64,000 nucleotides of DNA from Paenibacillus cookii (GCF_018333375.1 NZ_BORW01000008.1:124001-188000), one strand, 5' to 3'; shown: positions 18,078 through 27,616, numbered from the stretch's first letter. Translations and numbers: made by a program. The notes: a model not told the origin generated them from the sequence alone.

Positions 18078-19307
18078 ATGAGAAAAAACGGAAGGTTTTC
18101 GCTTCGCGGCAAAGCTGTTATGATCAGTTGTCTCGCTTTTCTCTTGATTCCCGCAAGTTTCGCTTTCGCATCTCCTAACAAGCCGTTTCCGCAGCATACG
18201 ACATATACATCCGGCACGATCAAACCGAACAACGTCTCGCAAAGCGCGATGGACAGCGCGGTCCAGTCGAAATGGAACAGCTGGAAGGCGGCTTATTTGA
18301 AGCCGGCCGGCACCGGAAAATATTACGTGAAATACGATTCCAACGGCGATACGGTGTCCGAAGCCCATGGCTACGGCATGCTGGCAACCGTTCTGATGGC
18401 CGGGTACGACAGCAACGCGCAGACCTATTTTGACGGGCTTTATAAATATTACAAGGAACATCCAAGCGACAACAATCCGTACCTGATGGCGTGGAAACAA
18501 AACAGCAGCTTCCAAAACATCGAAGGCGCCGATTCGGCCACCGACGGCGACATGGATATTGCGTATTCGCTGCTGCTCGCGGACAAGCAGTGGGGAAGCA
18601 GCGGCAGCATCAACTATCTCCAGGCGGCCAAAAACATCATCAACGCCATCATGGAAAGCGACGTGAACCAGACGCAATGGACGTTGCGTCTCGGCGATTG
18701 GGCGACGGACAGCAAATATAAAGACGCGACGCGCCCTTCGGATTTCATGCTGAACCATATGAAGGCTTTCCAGGCCGCAACCGGGGATTCGAGATGGAAC
18801 AACGTCATCGACAAAACCTACACGATCATCAACTCGATTTACAACAACTACAGCTCGTCGACGGGCCTGCTCCCGGATTTCGTGGTGTTGTCGGGCGGGG
18901 CGTACAAGCCTGCTCCGGCCGATTTCCTGGAAGGCGCCAATGACGGGAACTACGAATACAATTCCTGCCGCACGCCATGGCGGATTACGACCGACTACCT
19001 GATCTCCGGGGATAACCGCGCGCTCAATCAGCTGAACCAAATGAACGCCTGGATCAAAAGCAAAGTAAACGGCAACCCCGGCAGCATCAAAGACGGCTAC
19101 AAGCTCAGCGGCAGCGTCGTCGGCTCCTACAACAGCGGCGCGTTTTACGCTCCGTTCGGCGTCAGCGCCATGACGTCCTCGGCCAACCAAAGCTGGCTGA
19201 ACTCCATATGGTCCAAAACGGCCGGCAGCTCGAACGAAGGCTACTATGAAGACAGCATCAAGCTGTTTTCGATGATCGTGATGTCCGGCAACTGGTGGAC
19301 GTATTAA
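18078..19307 (+). CDS. Secreted glycoside hydrolase family 8 enzyme, probable chitosanase
   Basis: This 409-residue protein has a Sec signal peptide (basic start, hydrophobic core to about residue 31, likely cleavage near AFA-SPN) and a single GH8 (alpha/alpha)6 domain. Key features are SEAHGYGM with the proton-donor Glu95, and the GH8 signature ATDGDMDIAYSLLLA with Asp156/Asp158. The closest resemblance I recognise is to Bacillus/Paenibacillus GH8 chitosanases and licheninases rather than cellulases. It is preceded by a LacI-type operator also found upstream of a sugar importer operon with GH4 and amino-sugar-kinase-like genes, which favours chitosan. The start follows AAGGAGAGTAAGGAAA. A bidirectional terminator follows. 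Confidence 0.9.
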   Translation: MRKNGRFSLRGKAVMISCLAFLLIPASFAFASPNKPFPQHTTYTSGTIKPNNVSQSAMDSAVQSKWNSWKAAYLKPAGTGKYYVKYDSNGDTVSEAHGYGMLATVLMAGYDSNAQTYFDGLYKYYKEHPSDNNPYLMAWKQNSSFQNIEGADSATDGDMDIAYSLLLADKQWGSSGSINYLQAAKNIINAIMESDVNQTQWTLRLGDWATDSKYKDATRPSDFMLNHMKAFQAATGDSRWNNVIDKTYTIINSIYNNYSSSTGLLPDFVVLSGGAYKPAPADFLEGANDGNYEYNSCRTPWRITTDYLISGDNRALNQLNQMNAWIKSKVNGNPGSIKDGYKLSGSVVGSYNSGAFYAPFGVSAMTSSANQSWLNSIWSKTAGSSNEGYYEDSIKLFSMIVMSGNWWTY

Positions 19308-19341
19308 GGGAAAGACCGGTTGAAGCCGGCAGTCTGCATAA

Positions 19342-19383
19342 AAAGGCCCGATTCGCTTGTATTTCACAGCGGATCGGGTCTTT
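19342..19383. terminator. Bidirectional intrinsic terminator between convergent genes
   Basis: Arms of 16 bases (AAAGGCCCGATTCGCT with AGCGGATCGGGTCTTT, two G-U pairs) have T tracts on both strands, so it serves both the GH8 gene and the oppositely oriented MraY-family gene ending at 19414. Confidence 0.85.
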
Positions 19384-19413
19384 GTCATGTCTTGAATCCG
19401 AAAATAAGCCGGT

Positions 19414-20367
19414 TTAATGCATGAGGTATTTCCAGATCAACCAGCAGATCAACACCGACATCCACGAAACGAAACCAAAAATCATCACGATTTTGTTTTC
19501 GCTCCATCCGTATTTTAGCCTGAAATGGAAGTGGATCGGGGTCATCCGGAACAGCCGCAGCTTCGTGCGTTTATAGTACCACACCTGCAAAATGACCGAC
19601 AGCTGCTCCGCCAAATAGATGATAAACAACATCGGGATCAAAATCTCGACCTTTTCGATCACGGCCAGCACGGAAAGGGAACCGCCGATCGCCATCGACC
19701 CCGTGTCGCCCATGAACGCCCTTGCCGGATAAATGTTGTAAAGGAAAAGTCCGAGCAGGCAGCCGATCATGACGAGCGAAAAGGTCTGCACTTCAGGTTT
19801 GTCCGAAATCATGAAAAAGAAAAAATACGTCGGAACGGACACGTTGATGAGCAGGCCGTCCAGCCCGTCCGTAAAATTGATGGCATTCGCGGAGCCGACC
19901 ACAAACAGCAGGAGGACCGCCACATACACGAATACCGGCAGGTGCAGCTCGTACCCTTGAAATAACGCGATGTCGCTCGTGAGGCCGAAGAAGCGGAGAA
20001 GCAGGTACAGGATCGCCCCGGTAAAAAGAAATTGAAGCACCAGCTTCGTGCGGCCGGAGATGCCGGAAGGGTCCTGCCAGAAGGCTTTTTTGAAATCGTC
20101 CAGGAATCCGACCGAGCTGAACAGCAAAAACGTCGCGCACAGCAGCAGCATCAGCGGCACGGGGTGGAACTGCAGCGAAGTCGCTACCCCGATGAGCAGG
20201 ATGAGCCCCGCCATCAGCGGCGTGCCCCGTTTGGCCTGATGATCCGCCGGAAGCTCGGCGCGAATCGGCTGCGTCAGCCGCAGTCTGCGCAGCGTCCAGA
20301 TCAGCAGAGGCGTCAGCGCCGCCACCAGCAGGAAGGACAGGCCGGAAACAGCCATAATTCCGTACAT
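19414..20367 (-). CDS. MraY-family phospho-sugar transferase (polyprenyl-phosphate glycosyltransferase)
   Basis: This 317-residue multi-pass membrane protein belongs to the MraY/WecA/TagO superfamily. It has HQAKRGTPLMAG near the N-terminus, GFLDDFKK (metal-binding Asp pair), NAINFTDGLDGLL, FMGDTGSMAIGG and a late TPIHFHFRLKYGWSE block. The last block resembles the HHH-containing MraY loop but with only HFHF, so I call it MraY-like rather than the essential MraY, which normally lies in the dcw cluster. It would transfer a sugar phosphate from a UDP-sugar to undecaprenyl phosphate. The ATG at 20367 is chosen because GGGAG lies 8 bases upstream; an ATG 14 codons earlier lacks an RBS. It stands alone. 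Confidence 0.82.
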   Translation of the reverse strand: MYGIMAVSGLSFLLVAALTPLLIWTLRRLRLTQPIRAELPADHQAKRGTPLMAGLILLIGVATSLQFHPVPLMLLLCATFLLFSSVGFLDDFKKAFWQDPSGISGRTKLVLQFLFTGAILYLLLRFFGLTSDIALFQGYELHLPVFVYVAVLLLFVVGSANAINFTDGLDGLLINVSVPTYFFFFMISDKPEVQTFSLVMIGCLLGLFLYNIYPARAFMGDTGSMAIGGSLSVLAVIEKVEILIPMLFIIYLAEQLSVILQVWYYKRTKLRLFRMTPIHFHFRLKYGWSENKIVMIFGFVSWMSVLICWLIWKYLMH

Positions 20368-20691
20368 AAGATAAACTCCCTTATTTGAAAAATATGGTAT
20401 CCCTATCATATAAATAATTCGGGCAAGCAGACAAACATTCCTTTTATCGAGGCGCTGATCCGTTTTCAGGTCATGTTCCGTGTTCCGCGACGGGATATTC
20501 GCCTGCGGACGGATAATCCCTGCATTGCGGTGCCGGGTGGAAAGTGTATTCCTAAGCCAGGTTTGTTTTTAGTCCAAAAAACCCCGATTTACATCTTGCC
20601 CGATTTAAGCTAAGTTGAACGTAAATAAGTCATCTGATGTCGAAATACGCGATACGCGAAGTTCCCATATGGATGGGGGAGGTGCACAAAG
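20368..20691. other. Intergenic region between divergent genes, no gene seen
   Basis: About 320 bases separate the divergent MraY-like gene and the response regulator. I see no convincing frame, hairpin terminator or clear promoter hexamer pair. There is an AT-rich stretch near 20380-20420 and a short direct repeat AATACGCGATACGCG around 20644-20658. Confidence 0.6.
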
Positions 20692-21360
20692 GTGAATATT
20701 TTGATTATCGAAGACGATGCCAGCATCCAGATGCTGCTGAAGCTCAGCCTGGAGGTGGAGGGGTACCGGCCGTCCGTTGCCGGCAGCGTCGCCGAAGGCT
20801 TGGACATTCTTGCGGAAGGACAAACGGATCTTGTTTTGCTCGATTTGATGCTGCCGGACCGTTCGGGTTTTGAATTGCTCCAGCAGCTGCAGCGTCAATA
20901 CCGGAACATTCCCGTCATCGTGCTGACGGCCAAAAACGAAATGAACGATAAAATTCTCGGGTTCCAGCTCGGGGCCGACGATTATTTGACGAAACCGTTC
21001 GAAACCCGGGAGCTGGTGGAGCGGATCAAAGCCGTCATGCGCCGGATGCGGGCCTCGCAGCCCCCGTCCGAGACGGTCGCGATCGGCTGCATCGAAATCG
21101 ACCGGAGGGAGCGGTCCTGCCGGATCGCGGGCAAGCCGCTGAAAACGACGAGCAAGGAGTTCGACTTCCTGTGGCTGTTGTGCACGAATCCGAAAAAGGT
21201 TTTTACGCGGGAGGAATTGCTTGACCAGGTTTGGGGTTACGAATATTACGGCCATACCCGTTCCGTCGACATGATGGTGAACCGCCTCAGGGAAAAAATG
21301 AAGCCGCATGACCACCTGGTGGCAACCGTCCACGGTACAGGCTACAAGCTGGAGGTATAG
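20692..21360 (+). CDS. OmpR/PhoB-family response regulator
   Basis: The 222-residue protein has a receiver domain (E7-D8-D9, phospho-acceptor D51 in LLDLMLPD, conserved Lys in LTKPF) and a winged-helix DNA-binding domain (about 125-222, ending VHGTGYKLEV). It starts with GTG at 20692 behind GGGGGAGG. The kinase gene begins 3 bases after its stop. It lies at the head of an operon that continues into a ferric-type ABC importer, so it probably controls that uptake system. The stimulus is unknown. Confidence 0.93.
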   Translation: MNILIIEDDASIQMLLKLSLEVEGYRPSVAGSVAEGLDILAEGQTDLVLLDLMLPDRSGFELLQQLQRQYRNIPVIVLTAKNEMNDKILGFQLGADDYLTKPFETRELVERIKAVMRRMRASQPPSETVAIGCIEIDRRERSCRIAGKPLKTTSKEFDFLWLLCTNPKKVFTREELLDQVWGYEYYGHTRSVDMMVNRLREKMKPHDHLVATVHGTGYKLEV

Positions 21361-21362
21361 GG

Positions 21363-22796
21363 ATGGGGCTGCGCAACAAAATGTTTCTGCAACACGCCGT
21401 CACGATCGTAATGCTGCTGGCGGCGATGTATTTCGTCGTCAATTACACGCTGAACAAAAGCATGATCGAACGCGATACGCAAACCTTGAGCCAGTATTTT
21501 GCCCTGCACCGCATCGAGGCGCTTAAAATCGTCAGCGACAAAAAAATAAGGATGGACCAGCTGTTTTCCGACACCTACGCGCCGTTTATCGCTTCCCACC
21601 TGGCCGCCAACAGCAATTTTCAGGTGCAGCTGTTTGCGCCGGACGAAACGATCGTCGGGAGCAGCAGCGACAAGGACAACCTGCTTAAACGGGGCGACAT
21701 CGCGGCGGCGCTTCAGGGGCAAAACGCGACGGTCATCACGGAAAAGGAAGGCATGCGGACGCTCATTTATTCCGCTCCGTTTTGGTATGAGGGAAAAATC
21801 GTGGGCGGTTTTCGTTATTTGCTCGATTTAAGCCCGAACGCGGAGACGCTCCGGCAGATGCGCATCTGGTTTATCGGCGCGGCCGCCGGATGCCTGGCGC
21901 TGTCTTTGCTTGCAAGCTATTCCTTCGCTTCGTTTTTGATGAAACCTCTGTATGCGCTGCAGCGGGCGCTAAGGCGTGTTTCGGTCGGAGATTTCAGCAG
22001 CAAAATCGAAGCGAAAACCCGCGACGAGGTCGGCGATTTGGCTAACAGCTTTAATGAGATGTCGCATGCGCTTCAGCATCACATCGAGCTGCTGCATTAC
22101 GAGCAGGGGAAGCAGAAGGCTTTTTACGACAACATTACGCATGAATTCAAAACGCCGCTGACTTCGGTGATCGGGTTCTCCGAGCTGATCTCCAAAATGC
22201 AGCGGATGGAGGATATTCAGGAATGCAACCAGTACATCCGCAAAGAAAGCACGAAGCTGCTGAACATGGTGGAGGAGCTCCTGCAAACGTCGCTGAAGGG
22301 CGACGAGGCTTGGCGCATCCGGCCGGAGAAAGCGGACCTCGGTGCCTTGATCGCGGACAGTCTCCGCATATTGAAGCCGACGCTGGAAAAATCGATGATT
22401 TCGACGACGGTGAAGGGTTCGCATTTCGAGGTGTTCCTGGACCCGAAACGGACGCAGCAGGTGCTTTTCAACCTGATCGACAACGCCATCCGGCACAGCG
22501 AATGCAAACATCTGCACATCGAGCTGAAAGAGCAGGGAGGCCGCGGGTACGTCAGCATCATCGATAACGGCAAAGGGATATCCGAGCAGGACCAAGCCGC
22601 CTTGTTCCTTCCGCCGCAGGAAAAACCTGGCCGCGTCATTTCCAGGGATTCGCACGGCCTCGGTTTGCCGCTGTGCAAACAGCTGATGGAGCTCCAGGGC
22701 GGGGAATTGACGCTGAAAAGCCGCCCAGGCAAGGGAACGGAAGTACAGCTTGGTTTCAGCAAAGAGATGCCCGGCATCGGGTTGTTACAAAACTGA
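21363..22796 (+). CDS. Sensor histidine kinase of the ABC-importer-linked two-component system
   Basis: This 477-residue kinase has a membrane segment at about 12-29, an extracytoplasmic sensor region (about 30-165), a second membrane segment (about 167-190), HAMP, and a HisKA domain with NITHEFKTPLTS (phospho-acceptor H260). The ATPase domain has NLIDNAIRHSE, IIDNGKGIS and SHGLGLPLCKQLM. Its start is 3 bases after the regulator stop. It is the cognate partner of the adjacent regulator. The genes after it (an anchored protein of unknown function, then binding protein, permease and ATPase) suggest it senses the substrate status of that importer. Confidence 0.92.
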   Translation: MGLRNKMFLQHAVTIVMLLAAMYFVVNYTLNKSMIERDTQTLSQYFALHRIEALKIVSDKKIRMDQLFSDTYAPFIASHLAANSNFQVQLFAPDETIVGSSSDKDNLLKRGDIAAALQGQNATVITEKEGMRTLIYSAPFWYEGKIVGGFRYLLDLSPNAETLRQMRIWFIGAAAGCLALSLLASYSFASFLMKPLYALQRALRRVSVGDFSSKIEAKTRDEVGDLANSFNEMSHALQHHIELLHYEQGKQKAFYDNITHEFKTPLTSVIGFSELISKMQRMEDIQECNQYIRKESTKLLNMVEELLQTSLKGDEAWRIRPEKADLGALIADSLRILKPTLEKSMISTTVKGSHFEVFLDPKRTQQVLFNLIDNAIRHSECKHLHIELKEQGGRGYVSIIDNGKGISEQDQAALFLPPQEKPGRVISRDSHGLGLPLCKQLMELQGGELTLKSRPGKGTEVQLGFSKEMPGIGLLQN

Positions 22797-22839
22797 TACA
22801 AAGTTTCAATTTTTTTAAGAAAAAAGGAGGTTAAAGTGA

Positions 22840-23631
22840 ATGCCAGAGGGAAAGAAAGGGCTTTCATGGTTTCGCCTCATTCTCGTCCAGGCCGTTATCG
22901 GCTGCGTTCTGATCGGCATTTGCTCCTATACCTTCCGGATTCCGCTCGATGTAGTCCGGACGATTCCGCCCCAGCAGGACCAGTCGGACCGGTTTGCAGG
23001 CATCCCGATGCGGATCGACCTGAATTATCCGGGTCTCGGCCAAGTCGTTCTGGACGATCCGAAGGAGCTGCTTGCCCTGAAGTCGGCGTTTTCGGCTTTG
23101 CTGACGGCCGGCCGCGAGGAACGCTCCGTCAAAAATGCGCGCCTGCTGCTCAGCGGCAGCATCGCGTATTTGGATCAGGAGGATGTCCCGTTTCAGGTGC
23201 AGACGAGCGCGTTCCGATTCGGGGACGTTTCCGTCAATTCGTTAAATGTAAGCGCAAACATCCGCAAGCTGCAAAGCACGCTGATCGACAAGGTGTTTAC
23301 GTCGTCATTGATCGGCGCGGCGGTCGAAAATTCCGGAAACGAAGTGTACGCGCTGAAAAGCGGCGTCATGACGCCGCTGTCCAAGGCGGAGCGCTCGGCG
23401 CTAACGGTGCAAATCCGCACTGCGGCCCGGGTGATCGACTTCAGCCGTTTCGAGGAGCTGTCGAGGCAGCCGGACCGGCATTTTGTTATCTCGCTGCAGG
23501 CTTCCGAACAGGGGAAAAAGCATTGGCTGCACATCGACCGGTTTAACGGCGCTTACATGGTGGTATACGATTTGCTGGACGAGACGAACCAAAGAGCCTA
23601 TTTCAAACTAAACGTTGCCTCAGGAACATAA
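22840..23631 (+). CDS. Membrane-anchored protein of unknown function linked to the importer
   Basis: The 263-residue product has one N-terminal membrane segment (about 12-28, FRLILVQAVIGCVLIGI) and a roughly 230-residue extracytoplasmic part with no motif I recognise. It contains alternating beta strands such as MRIDLNYPGL and HFVISLQA, and ends with HWLHIDRFNGAYMVVYD. The RBS AAAAAGGAGG is strong. It lies between the kinase and the substrate-binding protein in one transcription unit, so it may act as an accessory sensor or as a tether between transporter and kinase. That role is inference only. A perfect match to the CcpA cre consensus lies inside it at 23246-23260. Confidence 0.75.
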   Translation: MPEGKKGLSWFRLILVQAVIGCVLIGICSYTFRIPLDVVRTIPPQQDQSDRFAGIPMRIDLNYPGLGQVVLDDPKELLALKSAFSALLTAGREERSVKNARLLLSGSIAYLDQEDVPFQVQTSAFRFGDVSVNSLNVSANIRKLQSTLIDKVFTSSLIGAAVENSGNEVYALKSGVMTPLSKAERSALTVQIRTAARVIDFSRFEELSRQPDRHFVISLQASEQGKKHWLHIDRFNGAYMVVYDLLDETNQRAYFKLNVASGT

Positions 23632-23651
23632 GTGAAGGGATGGTTTGAAGC

Positions 23652-24689
23652 ATGGCTTCCAGAAGGAAAAGCAACAGCTCGCTTATTATCGTGATGTTGG
23701 CGATCGTCGTTTTGGTCGGGGGATTTTTCTTATACAAAGCAGGGGTGTTCGGCGGCAAAAGCAAAGAGAAAATTACCGTATACTCCATCTTCCAGGAGGA
23801 AGAAGCGCGAAAGATTCTGGATAAGTTCAAGGAAGAAACGGGCATCGATTACGACATTTTGCGCCTGCCAAGCGGAGAGGCCGTCTCCCGCGTGCAGAAC
23901 GAAATGCTGAATCCGCAGGCGGACTTCCTGATGGGCGGACCTGCCGATTCGCATGAGGTGCTGAGAAAAGCCGGAGCGCTGGAGGCTTACGTTTCGCCGA
24001 ACGCTTCCGACGTGCCGGACAACATGAAGGACAAAGACGGCTACTGGACCGGATTTTACCTGAATCCCGTCGCGATCGGCATCAACGAGGAACGCTGGAA
24101 AGAGAAATACGGCAGCGATCCGTATCCGGAAACGTTCAAAGATTTGCTTGATCCGAAATTCAAAGGCGAAATCGGCATGTCCGACCCTGCCACTTCCGGC
24201 ACAGCGTACACGGCGGTCGCATCGCTGGCCCAGGTATGGGGAGAAGACGAAATGCTGAACTACATGAAGGAGCTTCTGCCGAACCTGAAGGAAAGACCCA
24301 AATCCGGGATCGAGCCGATCCAAAAAGCCGCCAAAGGAGAGTACACCATCGGCATCACCTTCCTTGGCGACCAGCTGAAAATCAAAAACCAGGGCAATCC
24401 GATCCACAGCATCGTGCCGGAAGCAGCCGGATACGAGGTAGGCGGCCTGTCGATCGTGAAGGGCGGACCGAATACGAAAGCCGCGAAAAAGCTGATGGAC
24501 TTCATGCTCACGAACGAGCCGGGCGAGCTGTACACCAAGTCGGCCTACGCCGTATCCGTGAAACCTTCCGTGCCTATTCCGCAGGGCGGCATCGACATCA
24601 AAACGACCAAGTACAATACGGCATACGATCTTTGGAAAGCGGCCGAGCAGCGCAAAGATCTGCAGAGTGCCTTAAAAAGCTTGAGATAA
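23652..24689 (+). CDS. ABC transporter substrate-binding protein, ferric-type (FbpA/FutA-like)
   Basis: This 345-residue periplasmic-binding fold protein of the iron(III)/AfuA class includes ITVYSIFQEEEARKILDKF, GGPADSHEVLRKAG, DGYWTGFYLNPVAIGIN, PATSGTAYTAVASLAQ and the late KSAYAVSVKP. It lacks a lipobox; residues 10-30 form an uncleaved-looking membrane anchor (SLIIVMLAIVVLVGGFFLY). Family members bind Fe(III), or in some branches aminoethylphosphonate or thiamine-like ligands, so the ligand is not fixed. Permease and ATPase genes follow directly, and a paralogue lies at 27697. It is the first transport gene after the two-component system. Confidence 0.88.
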   Translation: MASRRKSNSSLIIVMLAIVVLVGGFFLYKAGVFGGKSKEKITVYSIFQEEEARKILDKFKEETGIDYDILRLPSGEAVSRVQNEMLNPQADFLMGGPADSHEVLRKAGALEAYVSPNASDVPDNMKDKDGYWTGFYLNPVAIGINEERWKEKYGSDPYPETFKDLLDPKFKGEIGMSDPATSGTAYTAVASLAQVWGEDEMLNYMKELLPNLKERPKSGIEPIQKAAKGEYTIGITFLGDQLKIKNQGNPIHSIVPEAAGYEVGGLSIVKGGPNTKAAKKLMDFMLTNEPGELYTKSAYAVSVKPSVPIPQGGIDIKTTKYNTAYDLWKAAEQRKDLQSALKSLR

Positions 24690-24779
24690 TCGGACAGCCG
24701 CCGGGGGCATGCGGCACCCATCACGGGTGATGCGCTGCCCCTTCATGGATAGACAGAAGAAAGGTGGGAGCCCTACCCC

Positions 24780-26435
24780 ATGAAAGAGAAAAAAGGCACC
24801 CGGGAGTCGCTGAGCCGGCTTCTGAAAGATCCGTCCTCCCTGGTTTTGGTGTTGACCAGCTTTATCGTGTTGATTCTGTTCGTCATTTATCCGCTGATCG
24901 TCGTCGTGTTCACCTCGGGTTTTGACAATTGGGGCACGTTTTTCAGTAAACCCCGCTACGGCCGGGCGCTGCTCAATACCGTCGTCAGCTCCTCGTTGTC
25001 CGCGGTGACCGCGACGGTCATCGGTTTCGTGTACGCTTATGCGATCCATTACAGCAACATCGCGGGCAAAAAGTTTTTCCGCATCATCGCGTTTATCCCG
25101 CTGCTGGCCCCGTCGGTCATGAGCGGCCTGGCGTTTCTGCTGCTGTTCGGCCGCGGCGGCATGATATCGCAGTGGATGAATTCGGTATTTCATATCGAGC
25201 TTGATTTGTACGGCCTGCCGGGGCTGTGGATCGTGCAGACGATCTCCTACTTCCCGCTGGCTTACATGACGATCACGGGCGTGCTGCGCTCCATCTCGCC
25301 GAATCTCGAAATCGCCGCCCAAAACCTGGGCGCCAGAGGGTTCCGGCTGTTCCGGACGATTACGTTCAAGCTGGCGCTGCCGGGCGTCATCAACGCATTT
25401 TTGCTGGTGGCGATCAACTGTTTTGCCGACTTCGGGAATCCGAAGCTGATCGGCGGCAACTATTCGCTGCTTGCGGTCGAGATTTACGGGGAAATCATCA
25501 ACAATGAGCCGGGCCTGGCTTCGGTGATGGGGATCATTCTCGTCATTCCGGCGCTGCTCGTGTTTTGGCTGCAAAACAAAGTGCTGTCCAAGGGTTCCTA
25601 TTCGACGGTGACGGGCAAGCCGGTTTCCGGGCTGAAGCGGATCACGACCTCCCGGAGCACCGACGTGCTGCTGTTTATTTTTAACGCTTTGATTTCGGTT
25701 TTCATCATTTCGATGTTCGCCATTACGGTGTTGTTTGCCTTCACGAAAAACTTCGGGCGCGACAACACGTTTACGCTGGATCATTTGATGAAGGTCGTGT
25801 TCAGTTCCTCCAGCCCGGCGGTCATGAACAGCTTGGTGTTATCGCTGGTGAGCGCGATCTTGGCGGTGGCGTTTGCGCTGGTCCTGGCGTATATCGTCGT
25901 CCGCAAGCCGTTTCCCGGCAAAAAGCTGCTCGATTTCAGCGCGGTGCTGCCGATTGCGCTGCCGGGCACGTTTGTCGGCCTGGCCCTCATCGTGACCTTC
26001 AGCAAAGGCCCGGTCGTGCTGCAGGGCTCTGCCGTGCTGATCGTCATGGCGATGCTGCTGAAGCAAATGCCCGTCGGCTACCGCGGGTTGACCGCTTCCT
26101 TCAAGCAGGTGGACAAATCGATCGAGGAGGCGGCAACCAACCTCGGGGCGAACAGCCGCAAGACGCTGACCACGATCGTGTTCCCGATGCTGCAAAAAAC
26201 GATCGTCGCCAATTTCGTGTACGCCTTCATGAAAAACATGAACACGCTCAGCACGATCATTTTCCTGATTACCCCCAAATGGGTGGTTGCGGCCGTGTCG
26301 ATCTTCAATTACGCGGAGACGGGAACCTACTATTGGGCGGCAGCCGTTGCCGTCGGCCTCATGGGCGCCACGCTCGGCACGCTGGGCATCATCAAGCTCA
26401 TTTTCCGCTCGAAGGTGAAAATATTCGATTTCTAA
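24780..26435 (+). CDS. ABC transporter permease, ferric-type, fused double-domain (FbpB-like)
   Basis: The 551-residue protein has about 12 membrane segments in two homologous halves. Each half carries an EAA-type coupling loop: EIAAQNLGARGFRLFRT in the first half and EEAATNLGANSRKT in the second. A fused permease of this size is typical of Fbp/Afu/Sfu ferric importers and some aminoethylphosphonate systems. It lies between the binding protein and the ATPase, completing a standard importer. The start follows GAAAGGTGGGAG. The 90 bases before it contain a small hairpin (GGGTGC/GCACCC type around 24710-24735) that might adjust expression relative to the binding protein. Confidence 0.93.
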   Translation: MKEKKGTRESLSRLLKDPSSLVLVLTSFIVLILFVIYPLIVVVFTSGFDNWGTFFSKPRYGRALLNTVVSSSLSAVTATVIGFVYAYAIHYSNIAGKKFFRIIAFIPLLAPSVMSGLAFLLLFGRGGMISQWMNSVFHIELDLYGLPGLWIVQTISYFPLAYMTITGVLRSISPNLEIAAQNLGARGFRLFRTITFKLALPGVINAFLLVAINCFADFGNPKLIGGNYSLLAVEIYGEIINNEPGLASVMGIILVIPALLVFWLQNKVLSKGSYSTVTGKPVSGLKRITTSRSTDVLLFIFNALISVFIISMFAITVLFAFTKNFGRDNTFTLDHLMKVVFSSSSPAVMNSLVLSLVSAILAVAFALVLAYIVVRKPFPGKKLLDFSAVLPIALPGTFVGLALIVTFSKGPVVLQGSAVLIVMAMLLKQMPVGYRGLTASFKQVDKSIEEAATNLGANSRKTLTTIVFPMLQKTIVANFVYAFMKNMNTLSTIIFLITPKWVVAAVSIFNYAETGTYYWAAAVAVGLMGATLGTLGIIKLIFRSKVKIFDF

Positions 26436-26483
26436 GCTGCATGAGCCCCGCGGCAAAACTGGAAAAACAGGGAGTGGACAAAA

Positions 26484-27569
26484 GTGGAATCACAGGTACT
26501 GCTGGATTTGAAAGACGTCAACAAGGTATTCGGGCAAAATCACGTCCTTAAACATATCAATCTGCAAATCGAACGCGGCAAATTCATTACCTTTCTCGGC
26601 CCGAGCGGCTGCGGCAAAACGACGCTGCTGCGTTCGATCGCCGGGTTTTACACCGTCGATCAGGGAGAAATATGGATCGACGGCAAAATGGTGAACGACC
26701 TGCCGCCATACAAAAGGGGAACGCCGATGGTGTTCCAGGAATACGCCTTGTTCCCGCATATGACGGTTTTCGACAACGTGGCGTATGGGCTGGACATGCA
26801 GAAACGCCCGGAGGCGGAGGTGCAGCAGCGGGTGCAGGCGGCTTTGGCCCAGGTGAAGCTGACGGGTCTGGAGCACCGTTATCCGCATGAAATGTCGGGC
26901 GGCCAGCAGCAGCGCGTGGCGATGGCGCGGGCGCTGGTCATGAATTCGCCGATCATCCTGCTCGACGAGCCGCTGAGCAATCTCGATGCCAAGCTGCGCG
27001 AGGAGGTTCGCGTGGAACTGCGCAACATCCAGCAGGAGCTAGGCCTGACCGTCATTTACGTGACGCATGACCAGCTGGAGGCGTTGTCGATGTCCGATTA
27101 TATCGTCGTGTTCAACAAGGGGAAAATCGATCAATACGGCACGCCGCATGAAATCTATTACAAGCCGCGCACCCGGTACGTCGCGGATTTTATCGGTACG
27201 ACCAACTTCATCGAGGCGGCCGTCGAACGCCAGGAAGGGGATCAAGCTGCCGTGGCTTACGGCCAAGGGCGCCGGGCAGTCTTGAAAACGGACGAATCGT
27301 GGGCCGCGAATCAACGCGTGATCCTGAGCATCCGGCCGGAATCTTTGCGGCTGAACCCGCCGGAAGAGTATGCGTTCCGCATGAAGGGCAAGGTGAAATC
27401 GTCCATGTTCCTCGGCGAAAAGGAGCGGTATTTCATTTTGGATGACGAAGGAAAAGAGTGGATCGTCGATGCCTACGACGTCGGGCAAACGACTTACGAC
27501 GGCGAAGTGGCGTTCGGGGCGGCGGCCGACAAAATTCATATCATTCCTGACGATGGGGATCAAGCTTAG
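26484..27569 (+). CDS. ABC transporter ATP-binding protein, ferric-type (FbpC-like)
   Basis: This 361-residue ATPase has Walker A GPSGCGKTTLL, Q-loop FQEYALFPHMTV, signature MSGGQQQRVAMARAL, Walker B IILLDEPLSNLD and the H-loop His in YVTHDQLEAL. A C-terminal TOBE-type regulatory domain (about 240-355) follows. The length and layout match FbpC/PotA/MalK-class importers. The start is GTG at 26484 behind AGGGAGTGG. The terminator at 27617-27646 ends the main transcription unit just after it. Confidence 0.95.
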   Translation: MESQVLLDLKDVNKVFGQNHVLKHINLQIERGKFITFLGPSGCGKTTLLRSIAGFYTVDQGEIWIDGKMVNDLPPYKRGTPMVFQEYALFPHMTVFDNVAYGLDMQKRPEAEVQQRVQAALAQVKLTGLEHRYPHEMSGGQQQRVAMARALVMNSPIILLDEPLSNLDAKLREEVRVELRNIQQELGLTVIYVTHDQLEALSMSDYIVVFNKGKIDQYGTPHEIYYKPRTRYVADFIGTTNFIEAAVERQEGDQAAVAYGQGRRAVLKTDESWAANQRVILSIRPESLRLNPPEEYAFRMKGKVKSSMFLGEKERYFILDDEGKEWIVDAYDVGQTTYDGEVAFGAAADKIHIIPDDGDQA

Positions 27570-27616
27570 CTTGAACTCCATGTAGAGTTCGATTCATTTC
27601 GAGTTTGTTATGGATA

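Noticed and set aside
17940..19388. 482-codon frame opposite the GH8 gene
   Set aside because: Antisense shadow spanning a terminator and an operator; no domain.
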